Of a stretch of DNA of 49,274 nt, positions 33,586 through 41,687 are shown in pieces (position 1 is the first letter of the stretch; each line of letters opens with the position of its first letter). Origin of the DNA: Hymenobacter citatus (GTDB taxonomy: Bacteria; Bacteroidota; Bacteroidia; Cytophagales; Hymenobacteraceae); the NCBI RefSeq assembly GCF_014333615.1, contig NZ_JACSCY010000023.1:1-49274 (forward strand), read 5' to 3'. The notes under the pieces were generated by a model that made no database searches, was not told the DNA's origin, and saw only the letters and a program-made list of their open reading frames with translations. The translations under genes were made by a program, and so were the position numbers.

Positions 33586-34256
33586 ACTCTACCCCCACGC
33601 CTTACGCCCCCGAGCGCGTACACATTGTATGTGCCGAGCCCTCCGTGGCTAATCACTTTCTGGCCGAGCTGCGCGATGTAAATAAGCAGCGTGATTCGCT
33701 GCGTTTCCGCCGAAACCTGCAACGCCTCGGCGAAATTATTGCCTACCGCATCAGCTCCCAGCTCAGCTACACCGATCAGACTATTACTACGCCACTAAGC
33801 GAAACAAACGGCAAGCTGCTCCACGACTTTCCGGTGTTGGCTACGGTGCTGCGCGCTGGCCTACCCTTTCACCAGGGCTTTCTAAATTACTTCGATCAGT
33901 CACCTTCCGCCTTTGCGGCGGCCTACCGCATCGAGGGTACCGCGCAGGTACAAGTGCAGGTCGACTACCTCTCGGCGCCGAGCCTGGATGAGCGGGTGCT
34001 GATCCTGGTGGATCCTATGCTGGCCTCCGGCAAATCGTTGGTGCAAACGTACCGAGCTATGCTGCGCTTTGGTACGCCTCGGCAGGTGCATATTGCCGCC
34101 GTTATTGCCTCCCCCGAGGGAGTTGATTACGTGACCCGCGAAATCCCCGAAGCCACGTTGTGGGTAGCAGCCGTAGATGAAGGTCTGAACGATCAGGCCT
34201 ATATTATACCCGGCCTTGGTGATGCAGGCGACTTATCCTATGGTAGCAAGCTATAG
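33573..34256 (+). CDS. upp: Uracil phosphoribosyltransferase
   Basis: Upp salvages uracil by joining it to PRPP to make UMP. The 227-residue cytosolic protein has the PRPP-binding loop VDPMLASGKS (146-155), RAGLPFH in the middle and the uracil-binding C-terminal YIIPGLGDAGD segment. Length is slightly above the common 208-210, because of a short N-terminal extension. The start ATG lies in the last codons of the GNAT-like gene (13-base overlap). Confidence 0.95.
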   Translation: MDALNSTPTPYAPERVHIVCAEPSVANHFLAELRDVNKQRDSLRFRRNLQRLGEIIAYRISSQLSYTDQTITTPLSETNGKLLHDFPVLATVLRAGLPFHQGFLNYFDQSPSAFAAAYRIEGTAQVQVQVDYLSAPSLDERVLILVDPMLASGKSLVQTYRAMLRFGTPRQVHIAAVIASPEGVDYVTREIPEATLWVAAVDEGLNDQAYIIPGLGDAGDLSYGSKL

Positions 34257-34401
34257 CAAGGCTGATCTGCGGCACAGGTGCGGCCCGAATTTTGAAAGTT
34301 TAATCAGCGCGGTTGAACCTGACTGGCTGCATACCGTTATGATACCGGCTGCGTAAGCGGCCTGTGTCACGTTTTCCATCGCCTGTATTCGTGCTTGCCA
34401 C

Positions 34402-34866
34402 GTGCTTTCTGCTCTCCTCAAATACGCTTCTGTTTTCCTGCTCGGGATGGTTAAGTTCGTAGCGGCTCCCATTGCGGGTGTGCTGGCGGGCTTGTCGTGG
34501 GCTACGTGTTGGGGCTTATCGGTAGCGGGTATGATGACCAGCGTGCTCCTGATTTCGGGGCTTGGACGCATGTGGGCTTTGCACCTGCGGGCGCGGCGCA
34601 CGGCCAAAGGTAAGCCGTTGTTCAGCCGGCGGAGCCGGGGGGTAGTGCGTATCTACAAGCGTTTCGGCATGCCGGGTATTGCCTTCCTTACACCTATTTT
34701 GTTTAGCCCGGTAGGCGGCACTGTCATTGCCACGCAACTGCATGTGCCGCGCTGGCGCATCATGCTGCATATGTTCTGGAGTGCTCTGTTGTGGGGTGCC
34801 GCTTTCACAATGGTAGCAACGCGCTTCAGCCACTTGGAAATATTCCAACACTTCGCCCCGAAATAA
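34402..34866 (+). CDS. Small polytopic membrane protein (small multidrug export-like)
   Basis: The GTG at 34402 gives 154 residues with three to four hydrophobic spans. The opening LLKYASVFLLGMVKFVAAPIAGVLAGLSWATC and the later RYKRFGMPGIAFLTPILFSPVGGTVIATQ-like segment are similar to a family of small Bacteroidota membrane proteins, possibly related to Pfam 'small multidrug export' (recalled). A positively charged loop (HLRARRTAKGKPLFSRRSRG) separates the halves. An ATG at 34447 would drop the first span. The last two codons and stop lie inside the left arm of a long palindrome that also includes the end of the opposing helicase gene. Function is unknown. Confidence 0.6.
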   Translation: MLSALLKYASVFLLGMVKFVAAPIAGVLAGLSWATCWGLSVAGMMTSVLLISGLGRMWALHLRARRTAKGKPLFSRRSRGVVRIYKRFGMPGIAFLTPILFSPVGGTVIATQLHVPRWRIMLHMFWSALLWGAAFTMVATRFSHLEIFQHFAPK

Positions 34867-35058
34867 GTGGTGAGTGGTGAGGTGGTGAAATAGTGAGTTA
34901 AAAAAGTGTGTCATCCTGAGCAGAGCGAAGGACCTTGTCACAGTTGAACGACAAGCGTAACAACGACTTGTTCCATCATGATAAGGTCCTTCGCTCTGCT
35001 CAGGATGACACACTTTTTTAACTCACTATTTCACCACCTCACCACTCACCACTTATTT
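34861..35058. repeat. Composite palindromic element with perfect 76-bp arms (copy B)
   Basis: Arms 34861-34936 and 34983-35058 are exact reverse complements around a 46-base loop. Within each arm: AAATAA, GGTGAG-type repeats, GAGTTAAAAA, GTGTGTCATCCTGAGC, then CAGAGCGAAGGACCTT. The loop carries CGTAACAACGACT (34956-34968), found in reverse in copy A. Both flanking stop codons (34864-34866 plus, 35053-35055 minus) lie inside the arms. Confidence 0.98.
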
Positions 35059-36486
35059 CCGCTTGCCTCGCGCCCGTGCCTTGGCTGCTTTCACCGCTTT
35101 CACGGCGGGTGCCGATGATTTACCTTTCGACGGATTCACCTTCCGGCCTTTCTGACTACGGTTGGGACCCTCCACGTAGGCTTTGCCGGTGCGCTTGTCG
35201 ATGGTTACGCCGGGCTTCACCCATTCTTTGCGCTCGTGAAACGCGCCTTGGAAGGTAGGGTCCTCGCGGCGGCGCCGCTCGTCCATTTCGCGGTTCATGT
35301 TCTGCTGCTCCTCAAAGGGAGTATCCATCACCTTCACCTCCGCGGGTAGGGGTAGGAGTGGAATGTCTTGCTTGATGAGCACCTCGATTTGCTCGATGTG
35401 GTGCATTTCGGCCTCATTGGCAAAGGTGAGAGCCGCGCCGGTGTGCTGCGCCCTACCTGTGCGGCCAATGCGGTGCACGTAGTCGTCGTAATTCAGCGGC
35501 ACGTCGAAGTTGATGACGTGGCTCACCAACGGCACATCGATGCCGCGGGCCGCTACGTCGGTGGCTACCAAGAAGCGCGCCTCACCGTTGCGAAACGAGT
35601 CCATACTGTTGAGACGGGCGTTCTGGCCTTTGTTGCCGTGGATGGCGCGCACCTGCCCCGGCGCCACTTTGCGTTCCAGAAAGCTGGCCACGTTATCGGC
35701 GTGGGTTTTGGTGCGCGTGAAAATCATGACGCGGTTAAACGTCTCCTCGTCCTGAAACAAGTGGTCGAGCAGGTTGATTTTGGTGAGTAGGTTGGGCACT
35801 TCGTACAGCACCTGCGTCACGGTTTGGGCTGGCTGGGCGGGCGGCGTCACTTCCACGCGTACCGGAAACTCCAGGAACTCCTCACTTAGTGTGGTCACCT
35901 TGTCGGGCATGGTGGCCGAGAACAGCACGTTCTGGCGCTTGCGCGGAATCACCTCCAAAATGCGCCGGATTTGGGGCATAAAGCCCATATCCATCATCTT
36001 GTCGGCCTCGTCGAGCACCAGCGTTTTCAGTTCTTTCAGCACCAAGTCGCCCTTCAAATACAGTTCCAGCAGGCGGCCAGGGGTAGCAATTAAAATGTCC
36101 ACGCCCTGGGCAATAGTTTCAATCTGCGTTTTCGGTCCCAGCCCGCCATAAATAGCAAAGATGCGCAAGTCTGTGTAGGTAGAAAGCTGCAATAGGTGCT
36201 TTTCAATCTGGATAGCCAACTCGCGTGTAGGGGCTAGCACCAGGGCACGCGGGTGGGTTCCCTGTGCATACTTCACCTTCATCAGGAGAGGCAAGCCGAA
36301 CGCGGCCGTTTTGCCGGTGCCTGTTTGGGCAATGCCCAGCACATCGTGCCCGGCCAGCAGCAGCGGAATAGTTTGCTCCTGCACGGGGGTAGGCTCCGTG
36401 AAGCCCGCCTCGGCCACGGCATTCAAAAGCTGTTTGTTTAGCTTGAAATCAGCAAAAGAGAGCGGCGTGTGGGACGTGTCGGACAT
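35053..36486 (-). CDS. DEAD-box RNA helicase (RhlE-like)
   Basis: The ATG at 36486 gives 477 residues (a farther ORF start adds eight). Motifs in order: Q motif region EPTPVQEQTI (31-40), AQTGTGKT (53-60), PTREL (86-90), TPGR (135-138), DEAD (159-162), SAT (190-192), then ARGIDVP and HRIGRTGR in the second RecA domain. The C-terminal tail is rich in Lys, Arg and Gly, as in RhlE-type helicases, and probably binds RNA. The enzyme unwinds short RNA duplexes, often in ribosome assembly or cold response. The stop lies in the palindrome's right arm. A TACCTTTG box lies 24 bases before the ATG. Confidence 0.95.
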   Translation of the reverse strand: MSDTSHTPLSFADFKLNKQLLNAVAEAGFTEPTPVQEQTIPLLLAGHDVLGIAQTGTGKTAAFGLPLLMKVKYAQGTHPRALVLAPTRELAIQIEKHLLQLSTYTDLRIFAIYGGLGPKTQIETIAQGVDILIATPGRLLELYLKGDLVLKELKTLVLDEADKMMDMGFMPQIRRILEVIPRKRQNVLFSATMPDKVTTLSEEFLEFPVRVEVTPPAQPAQTVTQVLYEVPNLLTKINLLDHLFQDEETFNRVMIFTRTKTHADNVASFLERKVAPGQVRAIHGNKGQNARLNSMDSFRNGEARFLVATDVAARGIDVPLVSHVINFDVPLNYDDYVHRIGRTGRAQHTGAALTFANEAEMHHIEQIEVLIKQDIPLLPLPAEVKVMDTPFEEQQNMNREMDERRRREDPTFQGAFHERKEWVKPGVTIDKRTGKAYVEGPNRSQKGRKVNPSKGKSSAPAVKAVKAAKARARGKRK

Positions 36487-36509
36487 GGTATTGAAGATAA
36501 AGCGAACCA

Positions 36510-36517
36510 CAAAGGTA
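36510..36517 (-). promoter_or_regulatory. Bacteroidota -7 box (TACCTTTG, minus strand) before the helicase gene
   Basis: Exact TAnnTTTG on the minus strand, 23 bases before the ATG at 36486. The candidate upstream TTG lies 15 bases away, shorter than ideal. Confidence 0.5.
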
Positions 36518-36615
36518 CGCGGAATAGTCGGGCAAGAGGCGGTTGTGTAGTACAGCGCTGTGTTCAGAGCAACAAACAGTTAGAAAAAAGTTGCTCAAAA
36601 AATATTGTCAAGTAA

Positions 36616-36645
36616 TTGAAAAGTTCGATCAACCTGCTACTTTTG
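36616..36645 (+). promoter_or_regulatory. Promoter of tRNA-His (TTG, 19 bases, TACTTTTG)
   Basis: TTG at 36616-36618 and TACTTTTG at 36638-36645 are separated by 19 bases, the Bacteroidota consensus spacing, and the tRNA begins about 20 bases farther. Confidence 0.85.
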
Positions 36646-36664
36646 TGGCATCAATACCCAACAC

Positions 36665-36739
<75 letters not shown>

Positions 36740-36753
36740 CACCGTTTTTGCAG

Positions 36754-36789
36754 AAAGTCCCCGGAAAAGTATTTTCGGGGACTTTTTTT
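36754..36789 (+). terminator. Intrinsic terminator of tRNA-His
   Basis: Stem AGTCCCCG/CGGGGACT extended by AAAA/TTTT with a one-base bulge, followed by seven Ts (36783-36789). Confidence 0.9.
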
Positions 36790-36849
36790 ATGAATTGCAC
36801 CGTTGCAGGGGCATCTTTTCGCATGAATCACTTTTAATCCTCTCTGCTT

Positions 36850-37791
36850 ATGAGTCTGGTTGTTATCGGTACGGTGGCTTTCGATGCCCTGGAAACGCCC
36901 TTCGGCAAAACCGACAAAATCATTGGTGGCGCCGCCACGTACGCTTGCCTGTCGGCTAGCTACTCGGTGAAGCCCGTGAAACTGGTAGCCGTGGTAGGCG
37001 ATGATTTTCCGCAGTCGGATATTCTACTGCTCGAAGAGCACGGCGCCGACACCGAAGGCCTACAGATCAAGCAAGGCGAGAAGTCGTTCTTCTGGTCGGG
37101 CAAGTACTCTACCGACCTTAACTCGCGCGAGACGCTGGCCACGGAGCTGAACGTACTGGCCGATTTCGACCCTGTGCTGCCCGACTCTTACCAAGATTGC
37201 AAGTACCTGATGCTGGGCAACCTCACGCCTCAGATTCAGCGCCTCGTGATTCAGCGCCTCGTAAACCGGCCCAAGCTGATTGTGATGGACACCATGAACT
37301 TCTGGATGGACGTGGCTCTGGAAGAGCTGAAAACGACCATTGAAATGGTAGACGTGCTCAGCATCAACGATGAGGAAGCCCGCCAGCTTTCCGGCGAGTA
37401 TTCGTTGGTGAAAGCCGCCAAAGTAATTATGGCTATGGGCCCCAAAACCTTGATTATCAAGAAAGGCGAGCATGGCGCTTTGCTATTTTGCAAAAAAGGC
37501 AACAAAGCGCAGATGTTCTATGCGCCCGCCCTACCCCTGGAGGAAGTATTCGACCCCACTGGCGCCGGCGACACCTTCGCAGGTGGCTTCATCGGCTACC
37601 TCGCTGCCACCGACAATATTAGCTTCGACAACATGAAACGCGCCGTGATTCACGGCTCGGCCATGGCGTCGTTTTGCGTGGAAAAGTTTGGTACAGAACG
37701 CCTGTTGAACTTGACGCAGGAAGAGATTGAAACCCGCGAGCAAATGTTTGCCGATCTGGTGAACGTGCCTACCCTGTCGGTAGCCGAATAG
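36850..37791 (+). CDS. PfkB-family carbohydrate/nucleoside kinase
   Basis: This cytosolic kinase of 313 residues phosphorylates a sugar or nucleoside from ATP. The N-terminal half has the substrate-side GGAATYACLSASY pattern (26-38), and VVGDDF is at 48-53. The C-terminal signature DPTGAGDTFAGG is at 235-246, with Asp241 the catalytic base and the glycine loop forming the anion hole. Length is normal. The gene has terminators on both sides and no pathway neighbours. The exact substrate (ribose, fructose-type, adenosine) cannot be settled from sequence. Confidence 0.9.
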   Translation: MSLVVIGTVAFDALETPFGKTDKIIGGAATYACLSASYSVKPVKLVAVVGDDFPQSDILLLEEHGADTEGLQIKQGEKSFFWSGKYSTDLNSRETLATELNVLADFDPVLPDSYQDCKYLMLGNLTPQIQRLVIQRLVNRPKLIVMDTMNFWMDVALEELKTTIEMVDVLSINDEEARQLSGEYSLVKAAKVIMAMGPKTLIIKKGEHGALLFCKKGNKAQMFYAPALPLEEVFDPTGAGDTFAGGFIGYLAATDNISFDNMKRAVIHGSAMASFCVEKFGTERLLNLTQEEIETREQMFADLVNVPTLSVAE

Positions 37792-37814
37792 CCGCCGACT
37801 TGCGCAACTTCATG

Positions 37815-37851
37815 AAAGGCCGGAGCTGCTTTGTGCAGTTCCGGCCTTTTT
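37815..37851 (+). terminator. Intrinsic terminator of the PfkB kinase gene
   Basis: A 12-bp stem (GGCCGGAGCTGC pairing with GCAGTTCCGGCC, one G-U pair) with a five-base loop is followed by five Ts (37847-37851). Confidence 0.92.
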
Positions 37852-37935
37852 GACATCACAACTTTTCGGCAACTCTTTCTTCGTGCAAGGGGTAGAATAT
37901 AAGACAGAAGTAATCCACCCTAAAGCATTACGACG

Positions 37936-38196
37936 ATGAAAAAGAACGAAATAGCCGCCTCCCAGCTGGCCGAAACAGATAAGACTAATATCGACCCGCG
38001 CCCAAATACCAACAGCACCACCACGCAGGTGCAGAACCTGGATAATACGTATGTGTCGCAGCAAGGCAATACCACAGATGGTAAGGCCACGACAGACCCC
38101 AAAAAAACAACGCCTATCCGTAGCAATCCACAGAACAACAAGCCTATGTCGGTAGACGGTAACAGCAAAGCCGGCCGGGGTAGCGATAAAAGCTAA
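37936..38196 (+). CDS. Small hydrophilic protein, probably disordered
   Basis: This 86-residue ORF starts with ATG and is rich in Asn, Thr, Lys, Gln and Asp with almost no hydrophobic residues and no cysteine. It has no signal peptide. Such composition suggests an intrinsically disordered protein, perhaps stress-related, but I do not recognise a family. It is bounded by a terminator upstream (37815-37851) and a strong hairpin downstream (38205-38258), which supports it as a real unit. Function is unknown. Confidence 0.55.
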   Translation: MKKNEIAASQLAETDKTNIDPRPNTNSTTTQVQNLDNTYVSQQGNTTDGKATTDPKKTTPIRSNPQNNKPMSVDGNSKAGRGSDKS

Positions 38197-38204
38197 TTTC
38201 TGAA

Positions 38205-38258
38205 ATCATCCCATAAAAAAGGCTCCGTTGCTAAACGGAGCCTTTTTTATGGGATGAT
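38205..38258. terminator. 25-bp perfect hairpin at convergent gene ends
   Basis: Arms 38205-38229 and 38234-38258 are exact complements around GCTA. Inner AAAAAAGGCTCCG and CGGAGCCTTTTTT form a standard two-way terminator. The stop codon of the minus-strand lipoprotein gene (38247-38249) lies in the right arm. Confidence 0.93.
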
Positions 38259-39059
38259 GGTAAGACGCACCAAGCGAGTCTCCACATCACCCTTTTCGAG
38301 ATAATCTTGTTCAAAAAGAATCGTACGGTTGTCGAGCCAGCGCGGGCCGGACACGCCCCACTCCACTTGCCGCTCCCAAAGCTTGCGCAAGCGCAGGCCA
38401 TCGGCAGCCCATAGTTGCAGGCCGCTGGGGTCGTAGTGGGCCAACACATCGGAGTTACCACACACGAAGTGGAGCCCGTCGGGCGATATAGCAGGCGGAC
38501 TCCACACCTCCGTGCGGCGGCCCGTGCGCTGGTCTACCAGTAGAAAGTAACCGCCCTCGTAGAGATGCACCGAAATCAGCCATTGATGAATAGCTGGAAT
38601 GGCGTCTACGTACTCGTAGGCAATATTATCCTCGTTTTCCACTGGGTTATCGACGAAGCGCACGGGCGGGGCGGCGCTGGGGCGTAGCCAGAGTGTGCGG
38701 CCCACACGCTGGGCGGTGCGGCCAGTGGTGCGTAGGCGGGCGCGCTCTTCAGCAGTGAGGTCTAGTTCTTCGTCGGCAGCCGAGGGGATAGGGCGCAGCC
38801 AGGCGGGAGTAGGTAGGCTTTCGTAGATAGGGCGCGGGGCAGGGTAGAGCGTAAGTATGCGGCCTGCCGGCAGGATAAGTGTGTCTAAATGAGCCCGCTT
38901 GTAGATGGTAGGCTGGCGCAGGGTTGGGCGTGTGTAGGTACTCGGCGCCGGCAAAGGCAACGGCGTAGCTGGATGCCCCCGCTCCTGGCGCGGCATAAGG
39001 GTACAGGCAGTGCTCAACAGAAACGGCCCTACTAATAAAAAGGCCCGCAGCCGACTCAT
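38247..39059 (-). CDS. Lipoprotein of unknown function
   Basis: The ATG at 39059 gives 270 residues; a TTG four codons farther is unlikely. The signal ends in the lipobox LLSTAC (Cys19), so the protein is probably anchored to the outer membrane. A Pro/Ala-rich region (PATPLPLPAPS) follows, and the rest has strands reminiscent of a partial propeller (SPPAISPDGLHFVCGN, GPRWLDNRTILFEQDYLE). I do not recognise a family. It lies 28 bases after the M61 peptidase gene on the same strand and is probably co-transcribed. Its stop lies in the hairpin. Confidence 0.72.
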   Translation of the reverse strand: MSRLRAFLLVGPFLLSTACTLMPRQERGHPATPLPLPAPSTYTRPTLRQPTIYKRAHLDTLILPAGRILTLYPAPRPIYESLPTPAWLRPIPSAADEELDLTAEERARLRTTGRTAQRVGRTLWLRPSAAPPVRFVDNPVENEDNIAYEYVDAIPAIHQWLISVHLYEGGYFLLVDQRTGRRTEVWSPPAISPDGLHFVCGNSDVLAHYDPSGLQLWAADGLRLRKLWERQVEWGVSGPRWLDNRTILFEQDYLEKGDVETRLVRLTIIP

Positions 39060-39087
39060 GGTACTACTCAATTCAGCTCAACGGACG

Positions 39088-40824
39088 TTAAAATTCCTGT
39101 TTCAGCCACTGCCGGAAGCTGGCGCGCTGCTCAGCCGTTGCATCAGGCAATTTCTCGACCATTCTTTTCGACCAATACTGTTTAGCATCGTCTGCCATCA
39201 GCGTAACGGTACACAGCTGGTTTTGTCGAAACACCGCCAACTCGTAGCGCCCAGTGCTGCTGCTCAGCAGCGTGTGCAGGTTCTGGGAGACCCGTCGGCC
39301 ATTCACCGCCACTATTTCATCTTCCACGGCCAGGGCGTCGGCCGCTGGCGTACCGGGTAGAATATCGGTTACTTCGGTGCGCTCATTTCTAACCACTGCT
39401 CTGAAACCGAATACACTTTCGGAAACGGAGCCATTTTCAGCTGTGCGCAGCGTGCAGCCTACAAAGCGTAGGGCTTTGTTCAGGGACTCCTCCAGCGGCG
39501 CTGTTCCGTACACAAACTTGTCGAAATACGTCTGCATGTCACGGCCAGCTACCTCACGCACTACTTGCTGGTAGTCCTCCTCCGTGTAGCCTACCCCAGT
39601 TTTGCCGAAATCTTCGTAGAGACGCCGCATCACGTCGTCTAGGCTGCGTTGGTGTTGGCTGAGCTGCCGCAGGGTAAGATCGAGCAGTAAGGCTACCAGT
39701 GCGCCCTTATGGTACACCGACACCTTGCGGTCGGGCGCGCCGGGTTTGTAACCGTCTAGCCAAAGATCCATCGACGCATCGGCCAACGACAGGTTCTGGT
39801 GGCCGTAGTTGTCGAAGTGCTTGTGCAGTACGCCGTTTAGCTCCGTGAAATACTGCGCTGCCGAAAATACGCCGGACCGGGCCAGCAGGTAGTCTCCATA
39901 GTAGGTCGTTACGCCTTCGGCTATGTAGCAAGTGCGGAAGTAGTTTTCCTTTGTGAAGTCGTAGGGCTGCATCTCGGCCGGCCGAATACTCTTCACATTC
40001 CAGGTATGGAATAGCTCGTGGCAGCTCACGCCCAACAATTCCTTATACAAGCCCGGCGTCATGAGTAGTTCTGCCGGACCCAGCGTAATAACCGTGGAGT
40101 TGTGATGCTCTACGCCGTGGTAATGCTTGTAGGGTAGGATTTGGTTGAGGAAATGGTAGTCACTCACCGGAAAATCACTGCCAAATACAGCTAGATTTTC
40201 TTCCGTGAAAGCCCCAAAATCCCTGATGATTTGTGGCCAATCGGGCACGCAAGCGCCCTGTATCCAAATATGGAATGGAATACCCTGCACCTCGTAGGTG
40301 CGTTGCAGCAGGGTAGGGCTGGCAATCAGCGGCGCATCTACTAGCTGGTCAAACGATGTAGCCGTCAGCGTATTGGGAGCACTCTGTGGCAGGCCACAAG
40401 CAATATGCCAGGCATCGGGTAAGGCCAATTGTAACTGGCAGGGCTCGTCTTGCCGGCCTTCGGCATAAAGCAAGGCTTGTACCGGATTCAGATAGAGCTG
40501 GTTTTCGTCGAGCCAAGAGCCGCCGGCGTCCATCTGGTGGGCGTAGAAATTGTAGCGCACCCGCACCGTACGGCCCGCTGTGTTAGGAACCGCCCAACGG
40601 TCCTTGGTGATTTTGCGGTAGGAGAGGGCCTCGCCTGATTGTGCGTCTTCCACTTCCACACGCTGAATCTTCTGGGCGAAGTTTTGCAGCTCATAACGGC
40701 CCGGCCGCCATGCCGGCAGTTGCAGTTCCAGCGGCTGGGGCGCATCAGTAGATACTTCCAGCGTGAGTTGCACCTGGAGGTAGGACGTCAGCGGATTTTC
40801 AAAGGAAAGGTAGTAGTGAATCAT
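39088..40824 (-). CDS. M61-family zinc metallopeptidase with C-terminal PDZ domain
   Basis: This 578-residue enzyme has an N-terminal beta-rich domain and the zinc motif HELFH (His269, Glu270, His273) in VSCHELFHTWN. The third ligand is the Glu in YIAEGVTTYYGDYLL. This is the M61 (glycyl aminopeptidase-like) arrangement. A PDZ domain covers about 470-560 (RAVVRNERTEVTDILPGTPAADAL...VNGRRV). No clear signal peptide is visible, so location is uncertain; family members are often cytosolic in Bacteroidota. Length is normal. The lipoprotein gene follows directly. Confidence 0.94.
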   Translation of the reverse strand: MIHYYLSFENPLTSYLQVQLTLEVSTDAPQPLELQLPAWRPGRYELQNFAQKIQRVEVEDAQSGEALSYRKITKDRWAVPNTAGRTVRVRYNFYAHQMDAGGSWLDENQLYLNPVQALLYAEGRQDEPCQLQLALPDAWHIACGLPQSAPNTLTATSFDQLVDAPLIASPTLLQRTYEVQGIPFHIWIQGACVPDWPQIIRDFGAFTEENLAVFGSDFPVSDYHFLNQILPYKHYHGVEHHNSTVITLGPAELLMTPGLYKELLGVSCHELFHTWNVKSIRPAEMQPYDFTKENYFRTCYIAEGVTTYYGDYLLARSGVFSAAQYFTELNGVLHKHFDNYGHQNLSLADASMDLWLDGYKPGAPDRKVSVYHKGALVALLLDLTLRQLSQHQRSLDDVMRRLYEDFGKTGVGYTEEDYQQVVREVAGRDMQTYFDKFVYGTAPLEESLNKALRFVGCTLRTAENGSVSESVFGFRAVVRNERTEVTDILPGTPAADALAVEDEIVAVNGRRVSQNLHTLLSSSTGRYELAVFRQNQLCTVTLMADDAKQYWSKRMVEKLPDATAEQRASFRQWLKQEF

Positions 40825-40966
40825 GCAGTCGGCCCCACGTGCTAGAGAGCGAATATGGTCGTAAAACTACGCTTATCCCTAGGAAATAGCAGGATAAGTT
40901 AGCAGGTAAATTCTACGGATTTTAGCAACGGAAAGGCTACGATTTGGTAGAAAAAGCAGTTGAGCA

Positions 40967-40997
40967 TTGCCTTTTACAAAAAGGCCTTGTACCTTTG
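40967..40997 (+). promoter_or_regulatory. Promoter of the rpmH operon (TTG, 20 bases, TACCTTTG)
   Basis: TTG at 40967-40969 and TACCTTTG at 40990-40997 with 20 bases between match the Bacteroidota consensus. The rpmH ATG lies 39 bases after the box. Confidence 0.88.
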
Positions 40998-41035
40998 CCG
41001 GCCTTACAACTGTCATTGAGTCACTTACCCATATC

Positions 41036-41194
41036 ATGAAACGTACTTTTCAGCCCTCGCAGCGCAAGCGTCGTAACAAGCACGGTTTCCGCTCGCGCAT
41101 GGAAACCGCTAACGGCCGCAACGTGCTGGCCCGCCGTCGTGCCAAAGGCCGCAAGCGCCTGACCGTATCCGACGAAGGTCGTCATAAGCGCTAA
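41036..41194 (+). CDS. rpmH: 50S ribosomal protein L34
   Basis: The 52-residue protein has the unmistakable L34 sequence: MKRTFQPSQRKRRNKHGFRS and later VLARRRAKGRKRLTVS. The ATG at 41036 fits the family start exactly, so a longer upstream ORF is rejected. It is a small basic RNA-binding protein of the large subunit. The usual rpmH-rnpA order is seen, 34 bases apart, with a strong promoter ahead. Confidence 0.99.
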   Translation: MKRTFQPSQRKRRNKHGFRSRMETANGRNVLARRRAKGRKRLTVSDEGRHKR

Positions 41195-41228
41195 GCCGCT
41201 GCCGGCTGAAGCCGGCACCACGCCGCCG

Positions 41229-41651
41229 ATGAATACTACAAAGCCGGACGTGCGTTCCTACCGATTTCCGAAAGAAGAACATCTGTGTCGTAAAAAGCTC
41301 ATTGAAGAGCTTTTCGGCCGGGGTTCTTCTTTTGGTTTATACCCGTTGCGGCTGGTGTGGCTGTCTGCTGCTTCGCCTACCACCGCGCCACCGCAAGTAT
41401 TGGTGAGTGTGAGCAAGCGTAGCTTTAAACGCGCCGTAGACCGTAACCACCTCAAGCGCCTTTTGCGCGAGGCCTACCGCCTCAACAAATACCGCCTGCT
41501 GGAAGCCGAAGGTGGCCATCTGGTAGACCGGCTGGCCATTATCTATACCGGCAAAGAAAAAAAGCCTTTCGCGCTGGTTGAAAAAAAATTAATTTCAGGG
41601 CTGGAGCGTTTGCTGAGCGACGCGCGCCCGACTGCCGCACCGGCAGGGTAG
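41229..41651 (+). CDS. rnpA: Ribonuclease P protein component
   Basis: RnpA binds the catalytic RNA of RNase P and helps it trim the 5' leaders of tRNA precursors. The 140-residue basic protein has the diagnostic RNR-type motif DRNHLKRLLREAYR (71-84) and the central strand VLVSVSKRSFKRAV. The start ATG lies 34 bases after rpmH, the normal operon partner. The C-terminal tail is Ala/Pro-rich. Length is within the family range. Confidence 0.97.
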   Translation: MNTTKPDVRSYRFPKEEHLCRKKLIEELFGRGSSFGLYPLRLVWLSAASPTTAPPQVLVSVSKRSFKRAVDRNHLKRLLREAYRLNKYRLLEAEGGHLVDRLAIIYTGKEKKPFALVEKKLISGLERLLSDARPTAAPAG

Positions 41652-41687
41652 GGCACGTAGGACTTTTACCTTCGCTGCTACTACCCT

